Below, piece after piece: positions 1-8,272 of a stretch of 59,173 nucleotides of DNA. Where the stretch lies: contig JAATGF010000030.1 in the NCBI GenBank assembly GCA_015654795.1, forward strand, positions 1 through 59,173. Reading direction: 5' to 3'. The stretch's first letter is position 1; each line of letters starts with the position of its first letter. The stretch comes from Bacteroidales bacterium (GTDB lineage: Bacteria; Bacteroidota; Bacteroidia; Bacteroidales; Prolixibacteraceae). Below the pieces are notes generated by a model. That model made no database searches, had not been told where the DNA came from, and saw only the letters and a program-made list of their open reading frames with translations. The translations under genes and the position numbers were made by a program.

Positions 1-785
1 AAGAAGTTTTTAATAACATATTAAATAGTAATATGCGTGCGCTATGCATTAAGCAGCGCATATGTCAATATATGTAATTGATATATAGAAATATATAAGA
101 ATAAATTATGATGCACCCGGAATATCTCTTGCCCAATCGGGGCAGTGTGACTGATGAACCTGGGATTTTAAATCCAAATTGAATAAGGGGAAACTCATAT
201 TTCTCGCTTAAAAGGGGAATTTTGTCGTACACCCATAAAACAGGATATAGAACCGGCGTTCAATGAGTCCTGAAAGATAATTATATAATTTATGATCACA
301 ATTTACAAATGGGTCGATAGAGGATACTTTTTAAGCAAAAACCGACTATTTTCCCCTGTTTTTAATCCCGAGGTTGGTACGAGGTTGAAGCGAAGGGAAC
401 CCGAAGGAAACCCTAATGAGAGTTGGGTCATAAAAAACGTTTAAAAAGGGAAGATTTGGAGCAGGTTTACAGGATTGGCTCAGGGGTCAATTAATCATAA
501 AATAGGGTGCACGCCATTACAGGGAACCAGTTTTTATCGTTACAAACGACGGACACTTTCCCCCTCCCCGTAAAAACGGGGCAGGCTGTTGCAAACGAGG
601 GGGAGCTCGATCAAAAGATCATGCCAACTCAGAAAGGTATTTGTCCCATCCCTCAAACTCCATTCACACCACCTATGTGAAGATAACGTGTTTTTTATCG
701 TCACATAAATTCTTCCGGGCAGCATTGTGAAAGATTTATTCACGATTTTTTATATATTGCAGAGATTTATCTAATACGTCTGGCC
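1..785. other. Non-coding leader region with REP-like palindrome
   Basis: No convincing gene is seen in these 785 bases; the one minus-strand frame near 540-743 lacks protein-like composition. At about 559-610 a palindromic segment (C-rich arm, small hairpin around AAAAACGGGG, then GCAAACGAGGGGG) matches, in reverse orientation, the palindromes at 58.8-59.0 kb. The rest (for example 361-440) is unassigned. Confidence 0.4.
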
Positions 786-1073
786 ATGAAGATCATCACC
801 TTACCTGCTATTTTATTAATTATGCTCTTTATTTCCTGCCAAAACAAAGAGGCTGAGACCAATAAAAAGGTCAATTATCCGAGCCATAATTACACCTATG
901 TGAATGTGGATACGACGACGCTGAAATACAAGGGAATTGTCTATGTCCCTGTTTATTCCGATATCTGTCACCTCGATGAAACAAAGAGATTCCTGTTAAC
1001 AACAACTGTAAGTATCAGAAATATCTCACTGAAAGACAGCACTTACGTATTGAATGAAGACAACTTATCTTAA
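786..1073 (+). CDS. DUF3124-like lipoprotein, C-terminally truncated
   Basis: Predicted exported lipoprotein of 95 residues: a hydrophobic signal ends in the lipobox LLIMLFISC with the acylated Cys near residue 18. The mature part contains KGIVYVPVYSDICHLD and TTTVSIRNISLKDSTYV, which I recognise as the first half of the DUF3124 domain (usually YVPVYSHIY and LSIRNTD followed by about 70 more residues with a YYD and a GGSGANF segment). That second half is absent: the frame stops at LNEDNLS and nothing resembling it follows in any frame before the antiporter gene 41 bases downstream. The gene is therefore probably a truncated relic, though it may still be translated. Function of the family is unknown; the adjacency to a cation:proton antiporter suggests a shared role, which is inference. 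Confidence 0.6.
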   Translation: MKIITLPAILLIMLFISCQNKEAETNKKVNYPSHNYTYVNVDTTTLKYKGIVYVPVYSDICHLDETKRFLLTTTVSIRNISLKDSTYVLNEDNLS

Positions 1074-1114
1074 TTATATTACAATCATCTTTCAATTAAA
1101 ACTTTAACATAGAG

Positions 1115-3091
1115 ATGACATCTGATATTTTAAAAGATGTGGTGATTATTTTTGCCCTGTCAACCTTTGTAAATTTCATCTTTACAAAGATCAGGATTCC
1201 TACGCTTGTGGGTTACATGCTGACGGGTATTGTCGCCGGACCTTTTATGTTTGGCATCATCCACTCACCCCACGAGATTGAGTTAATGGCCGAACTGGGG
1301 GTTGTGATCCTGATGTTCACTATCGGGATGGAGTTCAGCCTCAAACATCTGCTTAGAATCAGAAAAATCGTCTTCTTAGGCGGATTTATCCAGCTTTCAC
1401 TTACGGCACTTGTTTCGATGGTTCTCGCCCGAAGCTATAATATGGACTGGAAAGGGGCCCTGTTTATCGGATTTCTTACCGCTCTGAGTAGTACAGCGGT
1501 GGTTCTGAAGATCTTACAGGATCGCTCGGAGGTGACCTCCAATTATGGACGGACAGTTGTAGGAATCCTTATTTTTCAGGATATTGTATTGGTACCGCTA
1601 CTGCTTTTTACCCCATTTTTAAATGGCAAAACAGCCAATATTGGCAACGATCTTTTTGCCCTGGCAATTAAAACAGTGCTGATTATTGCGTTCGTTTATG
1701 CTGGTAATAAATGGTTTATGCCCAAAATATTACACTGGATCGCGATGACCAAAAATCAGGAATTGTTTCTTATGAGCATATTACTGATCTGTTTATCGGT
1801 TGCCCTGCTCACTTCAGAACTTGGCATAACCCTTGCCCTTGGAGCTTTTCTTGCAGGGTTAATGATTTCAGAATCAGAATACAGCGATAATGCTTTCGGC
1901 AATCTGATCCCTTTTCGCGACACCTTTACAAGCTTCTTCTTTGTTTCGATCGGTATGTTGCTCAATCTTGGCTTTGTTTATCACAATATCGTACTTATAT
2001 TAATGACAGTTATACTCGTGATTGGGGTTAAGCTCATTGTAGGAGGCTTTACGGCCTTCCTGATGGGGCACACTTTTCGCGGAACAATTCTTGTGGGGAT
2101 AGCTTTAAGTCAGGTTGGTGAGTTCTCTTTTATCCTTGCAAAACTGGGGATTAGTTACAATATACTGACGAACTATTATTATCAGCTTTTCCTGGCGGTA
2201 GCGATTATTACGATGTCTGTATCACCATTGCTGATTCAGCTCGGAAATCCGCTGGCCACTTTACTTTTAAAATTGCCGCTTCCCGATCTTATTGTCAATG
2301 GTCTTTTCCCGCTGCGTCAGATTGAAATCCCAGTATTAAATAACCACCTCGTTCTGATTGGAAAAGATTCGCGGGCCATCAACCTTTCGGTGATGGCAAA
2401 ATATAATAAAATTCCCTATATTTCCATCGTTTTTGACCCTGCCATTGTGAGAAAGCGGCAGGAAAAAGGGGAATCGATTATTTACGGAGACTCTGTAAAT
2501 GAGCCTATTCTTCAGAAAGCATATGTCGATACAGCCAAGATTGTCGTGATCTCAGTCGGTGATCTGATCACCTCGATGGCGATCATCGATAAGGTTCGCA
2601 CGCTGAACAAACATGCGACAATCATAGTAAGGACAAAGCATGTTGAAGATATTGAGGAACTTTACAAATTGGGAGCCGATCAGGTAATTCCTGAAGAGTT
2701 TGAAACTGCAATCGATCTTTTCGAAAGGGTCCTCACCAACTTCCTGTTTCCCCAGAATGAAATTGAAACAACCATCGCCCGAATAAGGGATGATCACTAC
2801 GGAATTTTCTATGAAAAGAAGGATGACGAAAAGTTTAATATCCTCAAAGAGATTCCCAATATCGAAATTGTGGCGCTCAAGGTTAATTCAAAATCAATAT
2901 TGATCGGGAAAACGCTTGCCGAATCGGAACTGCGCAAAAAATATAAAATTACCCTTGTCGCCCTTAAACGGGATAATCTGCTTATCAATCATCCGGCCTC
3001 GAACACACGCCTTCTGAGTGGCGACGTCGCCTATATTCTCGGGAAACCGGAGCAAATTGCCTTTGCTACAAACCTGTTTATAAGCAATTAA
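1115..3091 (+). CDS. Monovalent cation:proton antiporter, KefB/KefC type
   Basis: Inner-membrane CPA2-family antiporter of 658 residues exchanging K+ or Na+ for protons. Residues 1 to about 385 form the 12-13 helix Na_H_Exchanger domain, with family stretches TALSSTAVVLKIL, ALGAFLAGLMISES and GIALSQVGEFSFILAKLG. Residues about 415-530 are a TrkA-N (RCK) nucleotide-binding domain beginning HLVLIGKDSRAINL and carrying the acidic position in ISIVFDP; residues about 570-655 form a TrkA-C domain. This is the usual KefC-like architecture in which cytoplasmic nucleotide or ligand binding gates transport. The glutathione gating known for E. coli KefC cannot be assumed here. The gene follows the truncated DUF3124 lipoprotein by 41 bases and may be cotranscribed with it. 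Confidence 0.9.
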   Translation: MTSDILKDVVIIFALSTFVNFIFTKIRIPTLVGYMLTGIVAGPFMFGIIHSPHEIELMAELGVVILMFTIGMEFSLKHLLRIRKIVFLGGFIQLSLTALVSMVLARSYNMDWKGALFIGFLTALSSTAVVLKILQDRSEVTSNYGRTVVGILIFQDIVLVPLLLFTPFLNGKTANIGNDLFALAIKTVLIIAFVYAGNKWFMPKILHWIAMTKNQELFLMSILLICLSVALLTSELGITLALGAFLAGLMISESEYSDNAFGNLIPFRDTFTSFFFVSIGMLLNLGFVYHNIVLILMTVILVIGVKLIVGGFTAFLMGHTFRGTILVGIALSQVGEFSFILAKLGISYNILTNYYYQLFLAVAIITMSVSPLLIQLGNPLATLLLKLPLPDLIVNGLFPLRQIEIPVLNNHLVLIGKDSRAINLSVMAKYNKIPYISIVFDPAIVRKRQEKGESIIYGDSVNEPILQKAYVDTAKIVVISVGDLITSMAIIDKVRTLNKHATIIVRTKHVEDIEELYKLGADQVIPEEFETAIDLFERVLTNFLFPQNEIETTIARIRDDHYGIFYEKKDDEKFNILKEIPNIEIVALKVNSKSILIGKTLAESELRKKYKITLVALKRDNLLINHPASNTRLLSGDVAYILGKPEQIAFATNLFISN

Positions 3092-3483
3092 TAAGGTCAG
3101 ACCAAAACCTGTTAATGATTCGGCAGCAGATCTTTAAATTTAATGAAATTGTTAACTTTGTCAGCTGTCATTCCTGTTTAATCTCTTTTTATCATTGGTG
3201 TCCGGGTAAGAATGAATTGATTGTTGAAATATGAATATTATTAAGCCTTTAGATTGATGTCGCCACTACGTGGCTTATTGTTACTGTTTTATTTATTTCT
3301 ACAAAGATGAAGCTGCTACGCAGCATCCCTTTTTGCAACGTAGTTGCTATATCTCTGTAGATAAGTAAATTAAATAATTCGAGAGCAACGTAGTTGCGAC
3401 ATCCTTGTTTGTTAATATTTTAACCGGACAATAGTGACTTTTTATATATTTACACCGGGTAATTTCAACTTTAAAGTCTGTCA
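3092..3483. repeat. Intergenic region with short GCAACGTAGTTGC-type palindromes
   Basis: No gene is seen. Between about 3256 and 3405 there are several imperfect palindromic words: CGCCACTACGTGGC, GCTGCTACGCAGC, and GCAACGTAGTTGC twice (about 3336 and 3387), each followed by a short AT stretch. They resemble the CCACTGCGTGGC words of the dispersed element at 16.1 and 48.4 kb and look like small mobile or REP-like units. The 3' part must hold the promoter of the downstream histidine kinase. Confidence 0.5.
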
Positions 3484-4926
3484 ATGATTTTACTGAATCT
3501 ATACAACGAGGAAGCAAACCACGGAGAGAAGGTCGCGCTAAAATTCAGATGGATTTTATTCGCCCTTGTATTCGTGCTTATTTTTATTGTAATGATCAAC
3601 GGAAATAAGCAGGAAACCATAGCCAGCTCCATAATCGCCTCGTTATTTGGAATTTATAATCTCTTCCTTATCTACCTCTTCCATCGTGGAAAGGTTTACT
3701 CCTGGGTGAGATATTTGTCTGTCACGCTCGATATCGGTTTGCTTTCCATTCACATTTATACATTGTCTGTTTTTATCTCCCCTTTTGCCGTTGCCACCAC
3801 AGCCACTATGTTCCTTTATCCCGTAATGATGTTTTTATCCGTATTGCGTTACGATAAGAAGCTGATTACCTACACTATAATCTTTACACTATTCTCTTTC
3901 AACCTGATTTATTTCCTCAGGTACCCCTATCTCGACAAGGATATCATGAGCAGGATTATCTCGACCGATTCGTATGGGCAAGCTTACAAATCAATGTATC
4001 TTCTCCTTTATGGAATCCTGCTTTTCCATATTCCCGGCCTGGTTAACAGGATGATGTTACGATATGCCAACATCGCCGAAGAGAAGAAAAAAAGCGAGAT
4101 GCAACTCACGCTCGAAGTGAAAGAAAATGAATATATCGAAGATAAACTGCAGTATGCCAAGCTGATTAATGCGCAGCTGAATGAGAAAAACGAACAAATC
4201 GCCGCACAAAACGAAATGCTCAAAGAGATGAATGCCACAAAGGATCGTCTCTTTTCGATTATCGGACATGACCTGAAAAACCCGTTTACAGTGCTGATCT
4301 CATTATCACAAATGATTAAAGATCAGCTGGAACATCTCGATACCGAAGATTTGAAAGATTCACTAAATGTGATGTACGGTGCATCATCACAAGGACTTGC
4401 CCTACTCGATAACCTGCTCGACTGGGCCAGATCGCAAACCGGTGAAATTACGTTTGCCGCTGCTCCTGTCCGATTAGGAAATTCTGTAAAGGAGGTACTC
4501 ATTCAAATCAAGCCATTCTCCGAAAAAAAGCGCGTTACAATTCAAACGTCCATCTCTGACACACATATCGTTACTGCCGATCGCAATATGCTCCAGACCA
4601 TCTTCAGAAACCTGATCTCAAACGCGATAAAATTCTCAGATCCCGGAGGTAAGGTGATCATCAATTCCGCGTTCGATGAGTCAGTCAACAAAACATTGAT
4701 TTCGGTTATTGATCACGGTGTGGGAATCCCCGAAGAAAATCTCGCTAATTTATTCAATATCAAATATCGCCAGACAACAAAGGGAACACTTCAGGAGAGC
4801 GGTACCGGACTCGGATTGCTGATCTGCAAAGAATTTATAGAGAAACATGGCGGCAATATTCAGGTTTGCAGCACAATAGGAGAGGGTACCCGGATTACTT
4901 TCGATCTTCCGTCAATTCGTCAATAG
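3484..4926 (+). CDS. Membrane sensor histidine kinase
   Basis: Orphan two-component sensor kinase of 480 residues. About six hydrophobic helices occupy residues 20-205 without a large periplasmic domain, so it probably senses a membrane-borne or intramembrane signal. A charged coiled coil (about 198-245, EEKKKSEMQL onward) leads to the HisKA domain with the phospho-acceptor in SIIGHDLKNPF (about residue 262). The HATPase_c domain follows with N box NLISNAIKFSD, G1 box VIDHGVGIP and G2 box GTGLGLLICK, and the protein ends just after it. No response regulator gene is adjacent, so its partner must be elsewhere. Both flanks are long intergenic regions, so it is likely transcribed alone. Confidence 0.88.
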   Translation: MILLNLYNEEANHGEKVALKFRWILFALVFVLIFIVMINGNKQETIASSIIASLFGIYNLFLIYLFHRGKVYSWVRYLSVTLDIGLLSIHIYTLSVFISPFAVATTATMFLYPVMMFLSVLRYDKKLITYTIIFTLFSFNLIYFLRYPYLDKDIMSRIISTDSYGQAYKSMYLLLYGILLFHIPGLVNRMMLRYANIAEEKKKSEMQLTLEVKENEYIEDKLQYAKLINAQLNEKNEQIAAQNEMLKEMNATKDRLFSIIGHDLKNPFTVLISLSQMIKDQLEHLDTEDLKDSLNVMYGASSQGLALLDNLLDWARSQTGEITFAAAPVRLGNSVKEVLIQIKPFSEKKRVTIQTSISDTHIVTADRNMLQTIFRNLISNAIKFSDPGGKVIINSAFDESVNKTLISVIDHGVGIPEENLANLFNIKYRQTTKGTLQESGTGLGLLICKEFIEKHGGNIQVCSTIGEGTRITFDLPSIRQ

Positions 4927-5195
4927 CTGTACAAAAACACCAAAGCCCACCAAAATTAAAGTATTAAATATGAGCTATTGGTGTCCCGAAATTTCAGCGA
5001 TTGGTGACTTGGAGATTTGGTGGCAAAAAAGCTATTCAGATTCAATTATCTGGAACCAGGAATACAACATCTATTGATTCGTATTACTTATATAAGAATT
5101 TGCAATAAAATTTTTCCCAATCTGGTTTTGTTTAGTAATTTCACATCCAATTGTGCGACTAATTGTTGTATTAAAAATTAATAAAGAGAATAAAG
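4927..5195. repeat. Intergenic region with a repeat shared with 29.1 kb
   Basis: A 33-bp stretch at 5061-5093 matches 29094-29126 at 29 of 33 positions. In the 29-kb copy it contains a 7-bp inverted repeat, AATACGA and TCGTATT. A separate inverted repeat CCACCAAA / TTTGGTGG lies at 4947-4954 and 5016-5023. No gene is seen; the promoter of the LemA gene should lie at its 3' end. Confidence 0.45.
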
Positions 5196-5789
5196 ATGAA
5201 AAGAACAGGAATAATTGTTGTGGTCGTTGTTGTTTTACTGCTGTTTTTGGGTTTCCAGTGGGGTATCTCAACAGGAAATAAAATGGTCACCATGGACGAA
5301 GGTGTCGCTGCTGCCTGGTCACAGGTTGAAAATGTCTATCAGCGTCGCTCCGACCTGATTCCCAACCTTGTAAGCACAGTTAAAGGATATGCTGACTTCG
5401 AAAAATCGACCTTAACCGCTGTGATTGAGGCACGTGCCAAAGCCACACAGGTAACTGTCGATCCTACAAAACTCACCCCCGAATCGCTTCAGCAGTTCCA
5501 GCAGGCACAAGGCGGATTGTCATCTGCGTTAGGCCGGTTAATGGTAGTGGTTGAAAAATACCCTGAATTGAAAGCAAACGAAGGTTTTATGAATCTGCAG
5601 GCCCAGCTTGAAGGAACCGAAAACAGGATTACTGTTGAACGGCAGAAATTCAACGAAGTTGCAAGAGGTTATAACACTTACATTCGTCAATTCCCGCAAA
5701 GCATAATCGCTTCGATGCGGAATTTCGACAAGAAGGCCTATTTTGAAGCCGAAAAGGGCGCTGACCAGGCACCAAAAGTTCAATTCTAA
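5196..5789 (+). CDS. lemA: LemA family protein
   Basis: LemA-family protein of 197 residues with one N-terminal membrane helix (IIVVVVVLLLFLGFQWG, about residues 6-22) and a helical cytoplasmic or periplasmic body. Family marks are visible: AAWSQVENVYQRRSDLIPNLV, VKGYADFEKSTL, and VVEKYPELKANEGFMNLQ, ending in the RQFPQSIIASM segment. The biochemical role of LemA is not known; it is repeatedly linked to TPM-domain proteins and to HtpX-type proteases in membrane quality control. Here it heads a cluster with two TPM proteins (10-base gap, then a 1-base overlap), so the three are almost certainly an operon. A second LemA paralogue is at 35.6 kb next to an HtpX-like protease. Confidence 0.9.
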   Translation: MKRTGIIVVVVVVLLLFLGFQWGISTGNKMVTMDEGVAAAWSQVENVYQRRSDLIPNLVSTVKGYADFEKSTLTAVIEARAKATQVTVDPTKLTPESLQQFQQAQGGLSSALGRLMVVVEKYPELKANEGFMNLQAQLEGTENRITVERQKFNEVARGYNTYIRQFPQSIIASMRNFDKKAYFEAEKGADQAPKVQF

Positions 5790-5799
5790 ATAATTCGTT

Positions 5800-6237
5800 A
5801 TGAGCCCCAAAGAGTTTCTTGGAAAAGAAAACGAAATATTGATCGTCAAAGCCATTGAAAGAGCCGAACATCAGACCAGTGGCGAGATCAGTGTACATTT
5901 CGAAAGTAAGTGTAAGGAAGAAGTGCTCGACAGGGCTGCATGGCTTTTTAAAAAGCTAAAGATGCACGAAACGAAAGATCGCAACGGCGTACTGATTTAC
6001 CTTTCGATCGACGACCATAAGTTTGCCATCATTGGCGACGCAGGCATTAACAAAGTTGTTCCTGAAGGATTCTGGAACGACATCAAAGAGATGATGATTG
6101 GTCATTTTAGCAAGGGTGAATTTACTACCGGACTGATCAATGGAATTGAAAAAACAGGTGAGCATCTGAAAAAATATTTTCCATGGCAGGAAGATGATGT
6201 AAATGAGCTTCCCGACGAAATCTCATACGGAAAATAA
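5800..6237 (+). CDS. TPM domain protein, cytoplasmic type
   Basis: TPM (DUF477) domain protein of 145 residues with no signal peptide or membrane helix. The domain starts at about residue 12 (LIVKAIERAEHQTSGEISVH) and contains NGVLIYLSIDDHKFAIIGD, GINKVVPEGFW and FSKGEFTTGLINGIEKTGE, the standard TPM landmarks. It ends soon after the domain, so the Gly-rich tail of the next gene is absent. TPM domains occur in the plant photosystem II repair protein TLP18.3 (acid phosphatase activity) and in bacterial partners of LemA; the bacterial role is unsettled. Its stop codon overlaps the start of the next TPM gene by one base (TAATG), showing translational coupling. Confidence 0.88.
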   Translation: MSPKEFLGKENEILIVKAIERAEHQTSGEISVHFESKCKEEVLDRAAWLFKKLKMHETKDRNGVLIYLSIDDHKFAIIGDAGINKVVPEGFWNDIKEMMIGHFSKGEFTTGLINGIEKTGEHLKKYFPWQEDDVNELPDEISYGK

Positions 6238-7061
6238 TGAAATACAAGATGATAAAAATACATCCCGGGCTATTGCTGCTCTTTATGGCAATGCTTTTCA
6301 GCCTTACATCCATTGCACAGGATGAGTTCCCTGCACAACCCGAACCCCCTCAACTGGTAAACGACTTTGCAGGGCTCCTTTCTGCCGAACAAAAAGCTTC
6401 ATTAGAGAATAAACTGGTTAATTTTTACCAGAAGACCTCAACCCAGATTGCTATCGTGACCGTGAAAAGTCTGTTCGGCTATGATAAATCTGATTACTCG
6501 TTTAAGCTTGCCGAAAAGTGGGGAATCGGACAAAAAGGGAAAAACAACGGAATCCTGATTCTTGTAAAGCCTAAATTGGCGAACGAAAAAGGGGAAGTAT
6601 TTGTTGCCGTTGGTTACGGGCTCGAAGCCGTAGTTCCCGATGCAGTAGCCAGGCAAACGCTTGTCAGCGAAGAAATGATTCCGGCGTTTAAGCAAAACGA
6701 TTATTTCACAGGGCTTGACAAAAGTACCGATGTGCTTATCTCGCTTACTGCTGGTGAATTTACAGCCGATCAATACGTTAAAACTGTTAAGAAAGGTGGA
6801 AACTCGGGAGGAATGGGTGGATTTGTCCTGATTCTGATCATTTTATTCATTGTTTTTCTTTTCAGACGAGGACGCGGCAATTCTCACGGCCTGGGCTCAA
6901 CCCAAAGTTTCCTCGGCGGTATGCTCTTAGGAAATATGCTTGGAGGAAGTCGGCATAGTGGCTCATGGGGTGGCTTCTCTGGCGGCAGTTCCGGAGGTGG
7001 CGGCTTTGGCGGGTTTGGCGGCGGCAGCTTCGGAGGAGGCGGCGCCGGCGGATCGTGGTAA
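6237..7061 (+). CDS. TPM domain protein with glycine-rich tail (YgcG-like)
   Basis: Exported TPM protein of 274 residues: signal peptide (about 1-27, ending SLTSIAQ), TPM domain (about 35-185, with VNDFAGLLS, STQIAIVTVKS, NNGILILVKP, VFVAVGYGLEAVVPD), a transmembrane helix (about 197-212, GFVLILIILFIVFLF), then a Gly/Ser-rich tail ending FGGGGAGGSW. This is the normal layout of the YgcG/TPM partner of LemA. The N-terminal domain should face the periplasm and the low-complexity tail the cytoplasm. Together with the soluble TPM protein upstream it places one TPM domain on each side of the membrane, which is an inference from topology. A terminator hairpin lies 37 bases downstream. Confidence 0.9.
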   Translation: MKYKMIKIHPGLLLLFMAMLFSLTSIAQDEFPAQPEPPQLVNDFAGLLSAEQKASLENKLVNFYQKTSTQIAIVTVKSLFGYDKSDYSFKLAEKWGIGQKGKNNGILILVKPKLANEKGEVFVAVGYGLEAVVPDAVARQTLVSEEMIPAFKQNDYFTGLDKSTDVLISLTAGEFTADQYVKTVKKGGNSGGMGGFVLILIILFIVFLFRRGRGNSHGLGSTQSFLGGMLLGNMLGGSRHSGSWGGFSGGSSGGGGFGGFGGGSFGGGGAGGSW

Positions 7062-7097
7062 CAATCGACAAATCATTAATCAGCAAATATTTATAAG

Positions 7098-7126
7098 AAC
7101 CCTGTCTCGCAAGATGCAGGGTTTTT
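7098..7126 (+). terminator. Rho-independent terminator of the lemA-TPM operon
   Basis: Stem AACCCTG (7098-7104) pairs with CAGGGTT (7117-7123), followed by a run of T to 7126. Confidence 0.8.
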
Positions 7127-7215
7127 CAATGCCTTTTCGCTTGAATTTTTTCCTTATATATTGGATAGAAGCCACGGCAATATTTCCCTTCTCTTAATGG
7201 AAATAAATAAATATC

Positions 7216-7468
7216 GTCTTTTGTCAATGCAGGATTTGTGGACTCCCGAAATAATCGGTCCCAGCTGACTTTTAAAAAACAAATTATATCCGGGTGAAGC
7301 ACAATGCACTTTTAATACATATCTATCGTAATTGAAACAGACGATCCGGTTGGGCTTTCTCCATATTTCCCTCGTACCTGCTCTATACCCGCTCTATGCC
7401 TGCTCTATGTTTGGTTCATATTGAGTCCATATTGAATCTGGTATCAGGTCCTATATCAGCATCGGATC
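7216..7468 (+). repeat. Copy A of a dispersed element with ten 11-bp tandem units
   Basis: From 7359 to 7468 the sequence divides into ten consecutive 11-bp units, for example CTCTATACCCG, CTCTATGCCTG, CTCTATGTTTG, GTTCATATTGA, GTCCATATTGA. The unique flank 7216-7358 and the units themselves reappear in inverted orientation at 22.13-22.58 kb, where the array has 22 units. No coding potential is evident. Confidence 0.75.
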
Positions 7469-7517
7469 CTCAAACGAAGATTTTATAATGACTTTTTTTA
7501 AAATATTTCGCTTTATC

Positions 7518-7567
7518 CTTGCACATTCAAAAATTACAATTACATTTGCAAACCAAATGGTCGGTTT
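7518..7567 (+). promoter_or_regulatory. Promoter and operator of the TetR gene
   Basis: A Bacteroidota-type promoter is visible: TTG at 7518-7520, 19-20 bases, then TACATTTG (7541-7548), matching TAnnTTTG. Directly downstream at 7552-7565 is ACCAAATGGTCGGT, an imperfect palindrome nearly identical to the two sites before the emrA-like gene. It ends two bases before the start codon, so binding would block initiation: autorepression is likely. Confidence 0.65.
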
Positions 7568-8173
7568 ATGAATGATTCGAAGGAACATATTATTACAGTT
7601 GCATCAAAGCTCTTTCTTCAAAAGAACTTTAAGGAAGTAACAATGAAGGAGATTGTTGACAAAACGGGTTTGTCAAAAGGCGCCTTCTACCATTATTTCG
7701 AAAGCAAGGAGAAACTCTTCGAGGAAGTTATTGATCATCTTTTGTTTTCACAGGTGTATTTCGACTTCGATAAATATTCAAATAGCTCATTGCATGAATT
7801 TTATAATGCGTGTGCAAATAATTCAAACCCGTTAAAAGGAATAATTTTAGAGAATGCGGATACAGGCGATGCCTCCGAATTTGTCCCGAACTTTTATTTT
7901 CTAATTTTTGATGCAATGAATCTGATTCCCGGGTTCAAAAAGAAAATAGGAGATTACTCTAAAAAAGAAATAAGTGAATGGACCAAGGCCATAAAGAAAG
8001 CAAAAGAATCAGGAGAAATTAAGTCAACTTTGAGCGATAAACAAATTGCCATGATTTTTATTTCTACCGCTGATGGAGTGGCTATGAACCTGATTTTCGG
8101 AGGCAAATATGAAAATCTGAGAAAAGAACTTTTATCATTATGGGATGGCTTTTATAAAAGCCTGAAGGCATAA
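7568..8173 (+). CDS. TetR/AcrR family transcriptional regulator
   Basis: Transcriptional repressor of 201 residues. Residues about 5-50 are the TetR helix-turn-helix with FKEVTMKEIVDKTGLSKGAFYHYFESKEKLFEEV, closely matching the family consensus; the rest is a divergent helical ligand-binding domain. It sits upstream of, and on the same strand as, the EmrA/EmrB/TolC-like genes. The same ACCnAAnGGTCGGT operator occurs before its own start and twice before the exporter operon, so it most likely represses both and is released by an exported compound. The inducer cannot be read from sequence. Confidence 0.9.
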   Translation: MNDSKEHIITVASKLFLQKNFKEVTMKEIVDKTGLSKGAFYHYFESKEKLFEEVIDHLLFSQVYFDFDKYSNSSLHEFYNACANNSNPLKGIILENADTGDASEFVPNFYFLIFDAMNLIPGFKKKIGDYSKKEISEWTKAIKKAKESGEIKSTLSDKQIAMIFISTADGVAMNLIFGGKYENLRKELLSLWDGFYKSLKA

Positions 8174-8190
8174 TTTTTTTAGTAAATTCA

Positions 8191-8241
8191 ATACCGAATG
8201 GTCGGTATTTTTTATAAACACAAACATACCGAACGGTCGGT
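8191..8241 (+). promoter_or_regulatory. Two TetR operators upstream of the exporter operon
   Basis: ACCGAATGGTCGGT (8193-8206) and ACCGAACGGTCGGT (8228-8241) are near-perfect palindromes whose starts are 35 bases apart. They resemble the site in front of the tetR gene. Because they lie inside the longer reading frame that begins at 8198, the exporter gene must start downstream at 8273. Confidence 0.75.
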
Positions 8242-8272
8242 GCAATATGAATCAATTTTTAAAATAAAGAAT

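Noticed and set aside
361-440. Possible tRNA-like fold
   Set aside because: The arms could not be closed into a cloverleaf and no TTCRA T-arm word is present.
540-743. A minus-strand frame of 67 codons
   Set aside because: It runs through a REP-like palindrome and has no protein-like pattern.
8198-8272. The upstream ATG of the EmrA-like gene
   Set aside because: It lies within a TetR operator and adds 25 residues before the membrane anchor, so the ATG at 8273 is preferred.
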